DNA of 64,000 nt from AP-15 sp963812675 (GTDB taxonomy: Bacteria > Pseudomonadota > Alphaproteobacteria > ATCC43930 > CGMCC-115725), in NCBI GenBank assembly GCA_963812675.1, contig CAWEWR010000028.1, positions 197,295 through 261,294 of the forward strand. Reading direction: 5' to 3'. Within the stretch, counting starts at the first letter, position 1, and the number at the start of each line of letters is the position of its first letter. The notes under the pieces were generated by a model. It did no database searches and had not been told where the DNA came from. It saw only the letters and a list, made by a program, of their open reading frames with translations. Shown here piece after piece: positions 43,111 through 52,560 of the stretch. The translations under genes were made by a program, and so were the position numbers.

Positions 43111-44325
43111 ATGAAGACCAGCTCCGATCATATCCTCACCAGCCATGTCGGGAGCCTGCCGCGCCCCGATGATTTGATCGCGGCCAACAGAGTGCGCGAG
43201 GCAGGGGAGGCGATTGACGAGCACGTCTTTCAGGAGCAACTCCGTGGCGCGGTGGCGCAGGTCGTGCGCCGTCAACGGGAGCTCGGCATCGATGTCCCGG
43301 GCGACGGCGAATTCGGCAAATCCATGGGGCACCGCATTAACTATGGCGCGTGGCTCAGCTACTGTTTCCATCGGCTGGGCGGGCTGGATCTCAGCGGGCC
43401 CGATATGCGCGACACGCCGCCGAGGCGTTCTCGTCCCGGCGAGGTCGTGCTGACCGGTTTTTCCGATCGGCGCGACCGGGTGCGGTTCGCGGCCGCCTAT
43501 GCCGACCCCGAATCCGGGATTACGACTGGGCCTCGGCCCGCCACCGGGCCGGTCTGCGTCGGCCCCTTGACCTATACGGGGCATGCCGCGATCCGCTCCG
43601 ACATCGCCAATTTCAAGGCGGCGCTGGCCTCGGCCGGTGCGGAGGAAGGCTTCATGACCTCGATCGCCCCGGGAAGCACCACGCGGATCGGCAATACCTT
43701 CTATAAGACCCAGGAAGAATTCCTCTTCGCGTCGGCTGACGCAATGCGCGAGGAATACAGGGCGATCCTCGACGCCGGGCTGATCCTTCAGCTCGACGAT
43801 CCCGCCCTCGCCACCGACTGGGACATGATCAATCCCGAGCCCACAGTCGAGGAGTACAAGAAGTTCGCAACGATTCAGGTGGAGGCGCTCAACCACGCGA
43901 TCCGCGGCTTGCCGCACGACCGGATCCGCTTCCACCTGTGCTGGGGCAGCTGGCATGGGCCGCACACGACCGACATTCCGATGCGCGACATCGTCGGTCT
44001 GATGCTGACCGTCAATGCGGGCGCCTATTCATTCGAGGCGGGCAATGTTCGCCACGAGCATGAATGGAAGGTCTGGCAGGATGTCGAGTTGCCCGACGAC
44101 AAAGTGATCCTGCCCGGCGTGGTCAGCCACGCCACCAATGTCGTCGAGCACCCCGAGCTCGTCGCCGACCGCATCCTTCGCTTTGCAAACCAGGTCGGCC
44201 GGGAGCGGGTCATCGCGTCGACCGATTGCGGTCTCGGCGGCCGAGTCCACCCCGACATTGCCTGGGCCAAGCTTGAAGCGCTGGTCGAGGGCGCTACGCT
44301 CGCCACTCGCCAGCTCTGGGGTTGA
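43111..44325 (+). CDS. MetE C-terminal-domain-like protein (vitamin B12-independent methionine synthase family), copy 1
   Basis: A 404-residue TIM barrel of the MetE-C family. It begins MKTSSDHILTSHVGSLPRP. Zn-ligand candidates are in RIRFHLCWGSWHG and ASTDCGLGGR, and GDGEFGKSMG lies near residue 70. It lacks the N-terminal half of MetE. Proteins of this type include epoxyalkane:CoM transferase-like and core methionine synthases; methyl donor and acceptor are uncertain. An ATG at 43108 precedes the chosen start. A tandem paralogue follows 8 bases later, so the two are an operon. Confidence 0.82.
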   Translation: MKTSSDHILTSHVGSLPRPDDLIAANRVREAGEAIDEHVFQEQLRGAVAQVVRRQRELGIDVPGDGEFGKSMGHRINYGAWLSYCFHRLGGLDLSGPDMRDTPPRRSRPGEVVLTGFSDRRDRVRFAAAYADPESGITTGPRPATGPVCVGPLTYTGHAAIRSDIANFKAALASAGAEEGFMTSIAPGSTTRIGNTFYKTQEEFLFASADAMREEYRAILDAGLILQLDDPALATDWDMINPEPTVEEYKKFATIQVEALNHAIRGLPHDRIRFHLCWGSWHGPHTTDIPMRDIVGLMLTVNAGAYSFEAGNVRHEHEWKVWQDVELPDDKVILPGVVSHATNVVEHPELVADRILRFANQVGRERVIASTDCGLGGRVHPDIAWAKLEALVEGATLATRQLWG

Positions 44326-44333
44326 GTGGAACC

Positions 44334-45527
44334 ATGAAGACCATCTCCGACCATATTCTGACCAGCCACGCCGGGAGCCTGCCGCGTCCCAACGATCTTA
44401 TCGACGCGTGGGGAAGCAATGATGAACCCGCGCGGGCGGCAAAGCTCGCATCATCGGTGATGGAGGTCGTGCGCCGGCAAAAAGAGATCGGCATCGACGT
44501 GCCCGGCGATGGAGAGTTCGGAAAGCCGATGGCGCAGCGGGTCAATTATGGTTCGTGGTGGAGATACTCGTGGAACCGGCTGAGTGGCCTCGATCCTCAC
44601 GGCCCGAGCTTGTACGAGATGGAGCCCAGGCGCTCCTCCCCGGGCCACGTTGTCCTGACGAGCTTTGGCGATCGCCGCGACCGAACCCGGTTCGCCGCAG
44701 CTTATGGCGATCCCGAGTCCGGCATTACCACCGGCCCGAGGCCGCCCGCGCCAATCTGTGTCGCTCCGATCCGCTATGCAGGGCACGACGCGATCCAGAA
44801 AGACATCGCCAATTTCACAGCGGCGTTGCAGGGCGCCGGGGTCGCGGAGGGCTTCATGACCGCTGTCGCCCCGGGCAGCGCCGCGCGGATCGGCAACTCA
44901 TATTACAAGACCGAGGAGGAACTTCTCTACGCCTGCGCCGATGCAATGCGCGAGGAGTACAAGGCGATCCTCGACGCCGGCCTCATCCTCCAGCTCGACG
45001 ATCCGGCAATCGCCGAGAACTGGGACATGATCAATCCCGAGCCGACGGTCGAGGAGTACAAGAAGTTCTCGATGGTCCGGGTTGAGGCGCTCAACCACGC
45101 GATCCGTGGCCTGCCTCAGGACCGCATCCGCTTCCATCTGTGCTGGGGCAGCTGGCACGGACCGCACGTAACCGACATCGCGATGCGCGACATCGTCGAT
45201 GTCATGCTGGCGGTCAATGCCCATGCCTATTCGTTCGAGGCCGGTAATGTCCGCCACGAGCACGAGTGGAAGGTCTGGCAGGATGTCAAGTTGCCCGACG
45301 ACAAGGTGATCCTGCCGGGTGTAGTTAGCCACGCCACCAATGTCGTCGAGCACCCCGAGCTCGTCGCCGAACGCATCCTTCGCTTCGCGAACCTGGTCGG
45401 CCGGGAGCGGGTCATCGCCTCGACCGATTGCGGTCTCGGCGGCCGCGTCCACCCCGACATCGCTTGGGCCAAGCTCGAGGCGCTCGCCCAGGGCGCGGCA
45501 CTCGCCACCGGCCAGCTCCGGCGTTGA
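44334..45527 (+). CDS. MetE C-terminal-domain-like protein, copy 2
   Basis: A 397-residue tandem paralogue of the previous gene, beginning MKTISDHILTSHAGSLPRP. Near-identical stretches include DWDMINPEPTVEEYKKF and VSHATNVVEHPEL, while N-terminal regions around residues 25-120 differ more. Candidate Zn ligands (RIRFHLCWGSW, STDCGLGG) are kept. The start at 44334 parallels copy 1; an in-frame TTG at 44322 was rejected. Two active copies may form a heteromer or differ in substrate. Confidence 0.82.
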   Translation: MKTISDHILTSHAGSLPRPNDLIDAWGSNDEPARAAKLASSVMEVVRRQKEIGIDVPGDGEFGKPMAQRVNYGSWWRYSWNRLSGLDPHGPSLYEMEPRRSSPGHVVLTSFGDRRDRTRFAAAYGDPESGITTGPRPPAPICVAPIRYAGHDAIQKDIANFTAALQGAGVAEGFMTAVAPGSAARIGNSYYKTEEELLYACADAMREEYKAILDAGLILQLDDPAIAENWDMINPEPTVEEYKKFSMVRVEALNHAIRGLPQDRIRFHLCWGSWHGPHVTDIAMRDIVDVMLAVNAHAYSFEAGNVRHEHEWKVWQDVKLPDDKVILPGVVSHATNVVEHPELVAERILRFANLVGRERVIASTDCGLGGRVHPDIAWAKLEALAQGAALATGQLRR

Positions 45528-45599
45528 AACGTCCCGACGGCCGGGGCGCGGCGAACCGGGTCTTGCCGAACAAATCCTCGCGCTCGATTGATTAGACCA

Positions 45600-46010
45600 T
45601 GCTTATCCGGTTGACGCCCAATCGTATTAACGGTGGTGATGCTGCCAGCGTAGGTGGTAGGTAGCCTCAAAGGTAACCGAGGGCAATTTCAGGTGCGTCA
45701 TGTTGTTCATGGTGATCGAGACGTTCGGACATAACCCGAAGGCCGTCTATCGCCGATTTCGGGAGAAAGGTCGGCAGATGCCTGATGGATTGGAGTTTAT
45801 AGATAGCTGGGTGACTGCCGACTTTTCCCGCTGCTTCCAGCTTATGCGCTGCGAGGACGTAACCCTTCTCCAGCGCTGGGTCGCGGAGTGGTGCGATCTT
45901 GGTGGCTTCGAGATCGTGCCCGTGGTCTCGGGTCGAGAGACCGCCGCTGCCCTCGATGAACAACTCTAAGGCACAAAAACTGGTGGTCTCGGGTGTCAAC
46001 CGGATAAGCA
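45600..46010. repeat. 19-bp inverted repeats flanking a small gene
   Basis: The left arm TGCTTATCCGGTTGACGCC (45600-45618) matches, in inverted orientation, 45992-46010 with one mismatch. The arms enclose about 370 bases carrying the DUF3303 gene. There is no transposase and no obvious target-site duplication. It could be a MITE-like unit or chance duplication. Confidence 0.6.
45700..45969 (+). CDS. DUF3303-like small protein
   Basis: This 89-residue protein shows the family pattern: MLFMVIETFGHNPKAVYRRF, then REKGRQMPDGLEFIDSWV, SRCFQLMRCED and FEIVPVVS. It is a ferredoxin-like-fold protein of unknown function. ATG at 45709 is an alternative start. It is convergent with the sugar ABC transporter and is enclosed by inverted repeats. 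Confidence 0.75.
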   Translation: MLFMVIETFGHNPKAVYRRFREKGRQMPDGLEFIDSWVTADFSRCFQLMRCEDVTLLQRWVAEWCDLGGFEIVPVVSGRETAAALDEQL

Positions 46011-46025
46011 CGGATTAGACCACCA
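45981..46025. terminator. hairpin between convergent genes
   Basis: The 9-base arms TGGTGGTCT (45981-45989) and AGACCACCA (46017-46025) are perfectly complementary and enclose a 27-base loop. The hairpin sits where the DUF3303 gene and ugpC converge, overlapping the end of ugpC. It has no long T run, so it is only a candidate terminator. Confidence 0.4.
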
Positions 46026-47112
46026 ATTCGGTGCGCGGGTCGATCAGGTGCATCTGATTGAGGTCGGCGATGAGGCGCATCGGCTCCCCGACGTTGCCGG
46101 CAGTGATGGGATCAACCCGACCGCAGACCTCGACACCGTCGACGATGAAATAAACCATCGTCTCCATGCCCATCGGCTCGACAACGTCGAGCCGCGCCTC
46201 GAAGGCGGCCGAGCCGGGCGGCACCTCGCCGCGACCCTCCCTGATATGCTCGGGACGAAGTCCGAAGATCAACTCGTGGCCGACCCGCGGGCGATACCGT
46301 GCTTCCCGCGAAGGCGGCACCGGAAAAGAGAGCCAGTCCGACAGCCGAACGGTCAGCCCGGCGCCGTTCTCGACTAGCCGGCAAGGCAGGAAATTCATCG
46401 TCGGCGAGCCGATGAAGCCGGCGACGAATTGCGTCTGCGGGCTGTGATAAACCTGATGGGGCGTACCGATCTGGTCGATCCGTCCGCCGTTCATGATGAC
46501 GACCCGGTCGGCCAAGGTCATCGCCTCGACCTGATCATGCGTGACGTACACCGTTGTGGTCGTGACCGTCTGATGGATTTTCTTGATTTCGGTGCGCATC
46601 TGGACGCGCAATTTGGCATCGAGGTTCGATAACGGCTCGTCAAACAGGAAGACCTTCGGGTTGCGGACGATTGCGCGCCCCATCGCGACGCGTTGGCGCT
46701 GGCCGCCGGAGAGCTGCTTTGGCCGGCGGTCGAGAAGGTCGGTTATATCGAGAATACGGGCGGCGGCCTGCACGCGCTCTCTGATTTCCGGCTTCGGAAA
46801 TTTCTTGAGCCGAAGGCCGAAGGACATGTTCTCGAACACGGTCATATGCGGGTAGAGCGCGTAGTTCTGGAACACCATCGCGATGTCACGATCCTTGGGC
46901 GGCACATCGTTGACCAGCTGATCGCCGATATAAATCTCACCCGAGGTCGCTTCCTCGAGCCCCGCGATCATGCGCAAGGTCGTGCTCTTGCCGCAGCCGG
47001 AGGGCCCGACCAGCACGATGAACTCGCGGTCGGCGATGTCCAGGTCGATCCCTTGGACGGCAGGGGTGCGGTCGAAGGTCTTGACGATGTTGCGGAGCGC
47101 GACTTGCGCCAT
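46015..47112 (-). CDS. ugpC: sugar ABC transporter ATPase, UgpC/MalK family
   Basis: A 365-residue ATPase with Walker A GPSGCGKST, Q-loop VFQNYALYPHMTVFENM, signature LSGGQRQRVA and Walker B VFLFDEPLSNLD. A C-terminal TOBE domain (residues about 240-365) has FGLRPEHI. It energises uptake of a sugar or glycerol phosphate with the two adjacent permeases, 3 bases upstream. No substrate-binding protein is present in the window. Such ATPases are often shared between transporters. Confidence 0.9.
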   Translation of the reverse strand: MAQVALRNIVKTFDRTPAVQGIDLDIADREFIVLVGPSGCGKSTTLRMIAGLEEATSGEIYIGDQLVNDVPPKDRDIAMVFQNYALYPHMTVFENMSFGLRLKKFPKPEIRERVQAAARILDITDLLDRRPKQLSGGQRQRVAMGRAIVRNPKVFLFDEPLSNLDAKLRVQMRTEIKKIHQTVTTTTVYVTHDQVEAMTLADRVVIMNGGRIDQIGTPHQVYHSPQTQFVAGFIGSPTMNFLPCRLVENGAGLTVRLSDWLSFPVPPSREARYRPRVGHELIFGLRPEHIREGRGEVPPGSAAFEARLDVVEPMGMETMVYFIVDGVEVCGRVDPITAGNVGEPMRLIADLNQMHLIDPRTELVV

Positions 47113-47115
47113 CTT

Positions 47116-48036
47116 CTACCCTTTCGTGGCGCCGGCGGTCAGGCCGGAGATGTAGTAGTCCATCAGAAACGCATAGATGATCAGCGGCGGCGCCGCCCCG
47201 AGCAATGCGCCGGTCATAATCTGCCCCCAGGCGTAGACGTCGCCGCGGATCAGCGTGGTCACGATCCCGACCGGCAGGACGAGCTGATCGGCCGACGTCG
47301 TAAATGCAAGCGGATACAGGAAGTTCGCCCACGAAACCGTAAAGGTGAAGATCATCGCAGCGATGATCCCGGGGATCGCCACCGGGATGAAGATACGCGT
47401 CAGCATCTGCATATAGCCGGCGCCGTCGATCAGCGCCGCTTCGTCCAGCTCTTTCGGAATGCTGGAGAAATAACCGATCATGAGCCAGGTCGCGAAAGGA
47501 ACCGTCAAGGTCGGATAGAGAATGATCAGCACCCACCAGTGGTTGATCAACTCGATCCCAGTCTTGTCGTGGATGTAGGCGAACGTTTTGAACAATGGGA
47601 TGAACAGCAGCGATTCCGGTATCAGGTAGGTCAGGAACACCCCGGTCGCCAAAGTCGCCGAACCCCAGAACCGCATTCGCGCTAAGGCAAACGCGGCGAA
47701 AATGCTGACCACCATAGTGATCGTCACCACGCACACCGACACGATTGCCGAGTTGCGGAAGAATATCAAAAATTGGTTCTGGGTAAGCAGGTCGATGTAG
47801 TTCGAGAGGGTGGGATGGTAGACCCACCACGGGTTGGTGGCTGCCGAGATCTCCGCGCTCGATTTGAGCGAGGTAATGAACATGTAGACGGGCGGGGTCA
47901 GAAAGAAAATCACGAACAGGATCAGGAAGAAATAGGACCAGAAAAGTGCTCTGCGCCGGCCGCGCGATATGCTCCCGTAGCGGGCTCGCCGGATTTGTCC
48001 GGCCGCCGCTTCGGCCGTTGCCGTCGTCATCGTCAT
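47116..48036 (-). CDS. carbohydrate ABC transporter permease, MalG type
   Basis: A 306-residue permease with six TM segments. It has the EAA loop ELDEAALIDGAGYMQMLTRI, which contacts the ATPase, and the short C-terminal tail GLTAGATKG typical of this family. It pairs with the MalF-type permease, which it overlaps by 4 bases, and with the UgpC-type ATPase. An internal ATG at 48030 may be the true start. The substrate is probably a sugar. Confidence 0.88.
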   Translation of the reverse strand: MTMTTATAEAAAGQIRRARYGSISRGRRRALFWSYFFLILFVIFFLTPPVYMFITSLKSSAEISAATNPWWVYHPTLSNYIDLLTQNQFLIFFRNSAIVSVCVVTITMVVSIFAAFALARMRFWGSATLATGVFLTYLIPESLLFIPLFKTFAYIHDKTGIELINHWWVLIILYPTLTVPFATWLMIGYFSSIPKELDEAALIDGAGYMQMLTRIFIPVAIPGIIAAMIFTFTVSWANFLYPLAFTTSADQLVLPVGIVTTLIRGDVYAWGQIMTGALLGAAPPLIIYAFLMDYYISGLTAGATKG

Positions 48037-48962
48037 GCCTCGTTTCCGCGGCGGCGCACATTGCGCAAGATGAAGAACGCCGCGATTGCGAGGATCGGGG
48101 CCATGAACAGTGATACCGACGCGCCAAGCGGAATGTCGTTGCCCCAGATCGCCAAGGTGAACGCCCAGGTGGCGAAGACGTGCGTCTGGTCGACGGGTCC
48201 GCCATTGGTCAGGATCTTGACGATATCAAAATTGGCGAAGGTGACGATCAGCGAGAACAATGCCGTGATCTGGATGATGTTGCGCATCATCGGCAGGTTT
48301 ATGTACCAGATCTTTTGCAGCCAATTGGCTCCGTCGATCGCCGCGGCCTCGTGCAGCTGTTCGGGCACCGATTTGAGGGCGGCGAGATACATGATCATGA
48401 AGAACGGCGAGCCGACCCACACATTGACGAGGATCACGCAAAAGCGCGCCCAATAGGGATTGCCGAGCCAGGCAACCTGCGGGATGCCGAGATGAGCGAA
48501 GACCCAGTTGAACGCGCTATAAGACGGGTCGAACAGCCATAGCCAAGCCAGCGTGCTCATTGCCGGCGGGATGACCCACGGGATCAGCAACATCCCGCGC
48601 CATTTGCGCTGCCCTTTCGCCGGCAGATTGTGGACGAAATGGGCGACGATAAAGCCGACCACGGCCTTGAAGATGACAGCGGTGATTGCGAACAGCAGCG
48701 ACTGCTCGACTACCATCCAAAATGTGTTACGCCGGAACAGGAACTCGAAATTGCCGAAGCCGACAAAGTGCTGCATCGACTTGTTCAAGGTCGCGAGATG
48801 GATCGAATAGAATGCCGGGTAGACAACCAAGCATAGGACAATCGTGATCAAGGGCAACGCCATCAAGAACGCAATGGTCGATTTGCGGCGTGCGAATTTG
48901 TGGAGCGTCAGTTGTCCACTTCGCGCGGGAACGCGAAGATCACGGGCCACAACGTCTGCCAT
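48033..48962 (-). CDS. carbohydrate ABC transporter permease, MalF/UgpA type
   Basis: A 309-residue permease with six TM segments and the EAA loop EQLHEAAAIDGANWLQKIWY. It is the first gene of the transporter operon on this strand; the MalG-type permease overlaps it by 4 bases. A binding protein normally precedes or follows, but the 255 bases upstream (48963-49217) hold no gene and the next gene upstream is a ClC channel. The cognate binding protein must be elsewhere. Confidence 0.88.
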   Translation of the reverse strand: MADVVARDLRVPARSGQLTLHKFARRKSTIAFLMALPLITIVLCLVVYPAFYSIHLATLNKSMQHFVGFGNFEFLFRRNTFWMVVEQSLLFAITAVIFKAVVGFIVAHFVHNLPAKGQRKWRGMLLIPWVIPPAMSTLAWLWLFDPSYSAFNWVFAHLGIPQVAWLGNPYWARFCVILVNVWVGSPFFMIMYLAALKSVPEQLHEAAAIDGANWLQKIWYINLPMMRNIIQITALFSLIVTFANFDIVKILTNGGPVDQTHVFATWAFTLAIWGNDIPLGASVSLFMAPILAIAAFFILRNVRRRGNEA

Positions 48963-49217
48963 CCCGCTACTCCTTCTCTGACGGCGCCCGGCGCGTCACC
49001 GTTGTCACCTGTTCCGGCTCTGAATTGGCCGCCTTGTTAACCGGTGCGCCTCCAGGGATGCAATGGGGCAGCATCGGGCCGCGATACATCCCGCGATACA
49101 TCCTACGTCTCTTCGGCGAAGTCATCGTTGCTCCATCCGAACAGATGGCTGAGCTCCTGCCCGGCTAAATAGCTTTGCGCGCATTCTAATTCAGCTATGC
49201 GAAATTTCGTCATCTTT

Positions 49218-51119
49218 TTATGGTTGCTTGGGCCCGATCGGCGCGTCTCCGGGAGCGGGGCTGAAAATGCCTGCGTCATCCTGCCGGCCACCGCGATGAC
49301 CCTCGAGCTCGTGGGCGTAGCGGCGTAGCGCATAGGCCTCGCTCATGTAGCCGATGATCCGGCGGTCCTTCGGATTATCGACGACCGGCAAGGTCTCCTG
49401 CGCCGCCTGGCTGAACCGATCGAGCGCGCTCCGCAGATTGTCGCTCGGCAGCAGGAACGGCGCCGGTTGCGCCACCAGCTCTCCTACCGTCTCGCTCGCC
49501 GCTGCATCGTTCACCACACTGGCATCACCAGGATCAATGATGCCGGATAAGGCGCCGTGGCCGTCGACGACGAAAACCTGTCTGGTGCTACCGGCCGGAA
49601 ATCTCTGGCGGAGTTCGTTGATCGGCAGTTCGGCGGCGATGACCGCCGGATCGCGCCGCATCATCGGCCCGACCAGCAGCTCGTTGATCCAACCCACATC
49701 CTCGGGGCTGCGTATGCTCAAGCCGCGCAAATGAAAGCGCCATGTCGCGAAGGAATAGCCGAACCAATGACGCACCGCGATCGCCGCGGTGACGACCCCG
49801 ACCATGACGCCGATCATCGCCGAAAATTCGCCAGTCGTCTCGAGCACGATCATGATCATCGTGACCGGGGCGCCGACGATCGCGGCGGCCACCGCGCCCA
49901 TGCCTACCATGGCATAGACCAACGGATCGGCGCCGAGCTGCGGGCCGAGCTGGGCTAGCCCGGCGCCGATGAAGCTGCCGAAGAGGCTTCCGAGGAAGAG
50001 CGAGGTGCTGAACAGGCCGCCGCGAAACCCGGAGCCAATCGATACGGCTGAAGCAACGATCTTGGCTACGATCAGCCCGGCGAGAAAGGGCAGATCGAAG
50101 CTGGAATGCAACACCCGCATTATGCCGCCATGCCCGCTCCCAAGAATTTGCGGAAACGGCACCGCGATGGCCCCGATAAGAAGGCCGCCGATCGCCGGCC
50201 GCGCCCAGCGCGGCACTGCGAGCGAGCGGAACAACGCTTCGGTCGAGGTCACACCCTTCATGACCAGAATGCCGAGCCCGGCCGAGGCCAGGCCGAGACA
50301 AAAAAAAGCCGGGTAGTCGGAGGCGGAAATGTTGATTTCGTGCCAGACCACGAAGATCGGGGTCGAGCCGACGAGACCCCGGACGACCAACGCGCCGGTC
50401 AGCGCTGCGATGCCGACCGGCGCCAAGGTTTGCAGCGTATAGCTGCCGATGATCAGCTCGAAGGCGTAGAACGCGCCGGTCAGCGGCGCATTGAACGCGG
50501 CCGCGATCGCGCCGGCCGCACCGCATCCGACAAGCGTGCGGACATCGTCACGGCGCAGCTCGACCGATCTGCCGAGCCGCGAGGCGAGGGCCGCGCCCAG
50601 CTGGGTGTAAGCAGCCTCCATTCCGACCGAGGCACCGAACCCGCCAGACAGCAGGGTCGCGGCGACCAGGCCAAGGCTGTCGGATACCGACATCCGGCCG
50701 CCGAGCAGGGCGTTCGCCTCGATCGCGTCGACCATCTCGCGCGGCCGCCAGCGGCGCAGCAGCATTAAAGTGAGCCCGACGAGCAGCCCACCGAGGACTG
50801 GCATCGCCAAGAGCCGCGCGGGACCGAGATCGATGTCGATCAGATGTTCGTCAAACCCAACTCCGAAAGCGACCCTACGCAGAGCAGCGAGCAGCAGGTC
50901 GATCAGCACGACCCCGAGGCCGGCCGCGACGCCGGCCGCCAGCGCGAGCGTGAGCAGAAACAGCTCGCTGTCGCGCAGCCGCCGCTCGGCGGGGAGAGCG
51001 CGCTCCACCGGCGCACCGGTCCGCTCCGTTCTTTCGGCAGGGGCAATTTCGGCCACGACGAGCGGATAGGCGGTTCGCCGCGATGTGGCAAGAACAGTCT
51101 GAACGAGCCGTTGCGGCAA
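49218..51119 (-). CDS. ClC-type chloride channel/antiporter with C-terminal CBS domains
   Basis: An up to 633-residue membrane protein. The ClC core is residues about 50-440, and a C-terminal region from about 460 carries two CBS-like domains (RQVFVVDGHGALSGIIDP and ALDRFSQAAQETLPVVDN). The gating Glu region reads SVGMEAAYTQ instead of GREGP. GIFAP is GLFST. The GSGIP motif is not recognisable, so the filter is non-canonical. Start uncertain: TTG at 51119 without a good ribosome binding site; the channel proper begins about 45 residues later. Confidence 0.82.
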   Translation of the reverse strand: MPQRLVQTVLATSRRTAYPLVVAEIAPAERTERTGAPVERALPAERRLRDSELFLLTLALAAGVAAGLGVVLIDLLLAALRRVAFGVGFDEHLIDIDLGPARLLAMPVLGGLLVGLTLMLLRRWRPREMVDAIEANALLGGRMSVSDSLGLVAATLLSGGFGASVGMEAAYTQLGAALASRLGRSVELRRDDVRTLVGCGAAGAIAAAFNAPLTGAFYAFELIIGSYTLQTLAPVGIAALTGALVVRGLVGSTPIFVVWHEINISASDYPAFFCLGLASAGLGILVMKGVTSTEALFRSLAVPRWARPAIGGLLIGAIAVPFPQILGSGHGGIMRVLHSSFDLPFLAGLIVAKIVASAVSIGSGFRGGLFSTSLFLGSLFGSFIGAGLAQLGPQLGADPLVYAMVGMGAVAAAIVGAPVTMIMIVLETTGEFSAMIGVMVGVVTAAIAVRHWFGYSFATWRFHLRGLSIRSPEDVGWINELLVGPMMRRDPAVIAAELPINELRQRFPAGSTRQVFVVDGHGALSGIIDPGDASVVNDAAASETVGELVAQPAPFLLPSDNLRSALDRFSQAAQETLPVVDNPKDRRIIGYMSEAYALRRYAHELEGHRGGRQDDAGIFSPAPGDAPIGPKQP

Positions 51120-51158
51120 AAGGGCAGAGCGACGGGGCCGGCTAACCCGATCGGCGCC

Positions 51159-52553
51159 TCACGTTCCGCCAGTTCGTGCTTTGGCTTCGTCCGCGCGCCG
51201 GACCAGCATGTGGTCGACCATCGCCGGGGCGGCGCCGAGATAATTCGCGGGATCGGTCAGCGAGGCGAGCTTCTCCGGGCCGAGCGGGTCGGCAACGGCA
51301 GGGATCTCCAGCAGTACATCGAGCAGAGGCCGGTCGGTCTCGATCGCGATCCGGCAGGCGTCATAAACCAGATCGTGCGCCTCGTTGCGGCCGGTGTGCG
51401 GCGCCAGGCCCATCATCACTGCCTCGGCGACGATGAGCCCGTGCGTCATCGCGAGGTTCTTCGCCATTCGGCCCGCATCGATGATCAGCCCGCCGAGCAT
51501 GAAACGCGCCTGATGCAGCGCGCCGGCGGCAAAGCCGAAGGCTTCCGGCAGCGCTACCCATTCGACATGCCAAGGGCCGGTCGCGCGCTCGAAATCGGTG
51601 ACGACGGCATCGAGCGCCAGCCCCGCGTGCTGGCGCAACACTTTCGCCGCGGCGAAGATCAGCTCGCACGAAATCGGGTTGCGTTTCTGCGGCATCGTCG
51701 AGCTCGAGCCGCGGCCCTCGATGAAGGGTTCGGCCGCCTCGCCGAATTCGGTCGCCGACATCAGCATAACATCGAAGGCGATTTTGCCGAGACTGCCGGC
51801 CATCAATGCCAAGACCTGCACTGTCTCGGCGATGCCGTCGCGGACCACGTGCCAGGTAATCGGCGGATCGCCGAGGCCCAGCTCGCGAGCCAGCTCGGCG
51901 CGGGTGGCGAGGCTGCGCCCACCATTGCCGAGCGAGGCAAGGGTGCCGGCGGCCCCGCCGAACTGGACCAGCAAGACGCGCGGGCGCAGCTCGCGCAGCC
52001 GATCGGCATGGCGGTCGAGAGCGTAGAGCCAGACCGCGGCCTTGTAGCCGAACGTCACCGGCAGCGCATGCTGCAGGTGGGTGCGCCCGGCCATTGGCGT
52101 GTCGCGGTGTTTGCGCGCGAGCTCGGCGAGATGGCCGCGCGCTGCCGTCAGATCCTGATCGATCAGGGCGAGCCCAGCGCGGGTCTGCAGCACCGCGGCG
52201 GTGTCCATGATGTCCTGCGTCGTGGCGCCCCAATGCAGATAGCGGCCCGCGTCACCCGCCAACTCGGCCATCTGGCGGACGAGCGGCAGGATCGGGTAGC
52301 CGACCGTCTCGGTCTGGTTCTTCAGGCGCGCCAGATCGAGCGCCTCGCGGCCGCTCGCCAGCGCATTGGCCGCGTGCGTGATCGCGTCGGCTGCTTCGGC
52401 CGGGATGACCCCGAGCCTTCCTTGGGCGCGCGCGAGAGCTGCCTCGACCTCGATGCAGCGCACGAGAAAGGCGTCGTCACCGAACACCTCTCGCATCGAC
52501 GCGGTGCCGAACATATCGGCAAAGATCGCGGAATCGAGGGCGCCGATCGCCAT
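51159..52553 (-). CDS. fumarase/aspartase-superfamily lyase, 3-carboxymuconate cycloisomerase-like
   Basis: A 464-residue superfamily member with the signature SSSTMPQKRNPIS and HWGATTQDIMDT, GRTHLQHALPVTFGYK. Motifs and size match bacterial 3-carboxy-cis,cis-muconate cycloisomerase (PcaB) and adenylosuccinate lyase-like enzymes. No other protocatechuate gene is nearby, so the substrate is uncertain. Its Shine-Dalgarno sequence (AGGGAGGGGG) lies in the palindromic repeat at 52561-52608, 7 bases from the ATG. It follows bpt on the same strand. Confidence 0.85.
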   Translation of the reverse strand: MAIGALDSAIFADMFGTASMREVFGDDAFLVRCIEVEAALARAQGRLGVIPAEAADAITHAANALASGREALDLARLKNQTETVGYPILPLVRQMAELAGDAGRYLHWGATTQDIMDTAAVLQTRAGLALIDQDLTAARGHLAELARKHRDTPMAGRTHLQHALPVTFGYKAAVWLYALDRHADRLRELRPRVLLVQFGGAAGTLASLGNGGRSLATRAELARELGLGDPPITWHVVRDGIAETVQVLALMAGSLGKIAFDVMLMSATEFGEAAEPFIEGRGSSSTMPQKRNPISCELIFAAAKVLRQHAGLALDAVVTDFERATGPWHVEWVALPEAFGFAAGALHQARFMLGGLIIDAGRMAKNLAMTHGLIVAEAVMMGLAPHTGRNEAHDLVYDACRIAIETDRPLLDVLLEIPAVADPLGPEKLASLTDPANYLGAAPAMVDHMLVRRADEAKARTGGT

Positions 52554-52560
52554 CGGCTCG

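Noticed and set aside
48890..49168. 92-codon plus-strand frame upstream of the sugar permease
   Set aside because: It overlaps the start of the permease gene on the other strand and has no motif or ribosome binding site.
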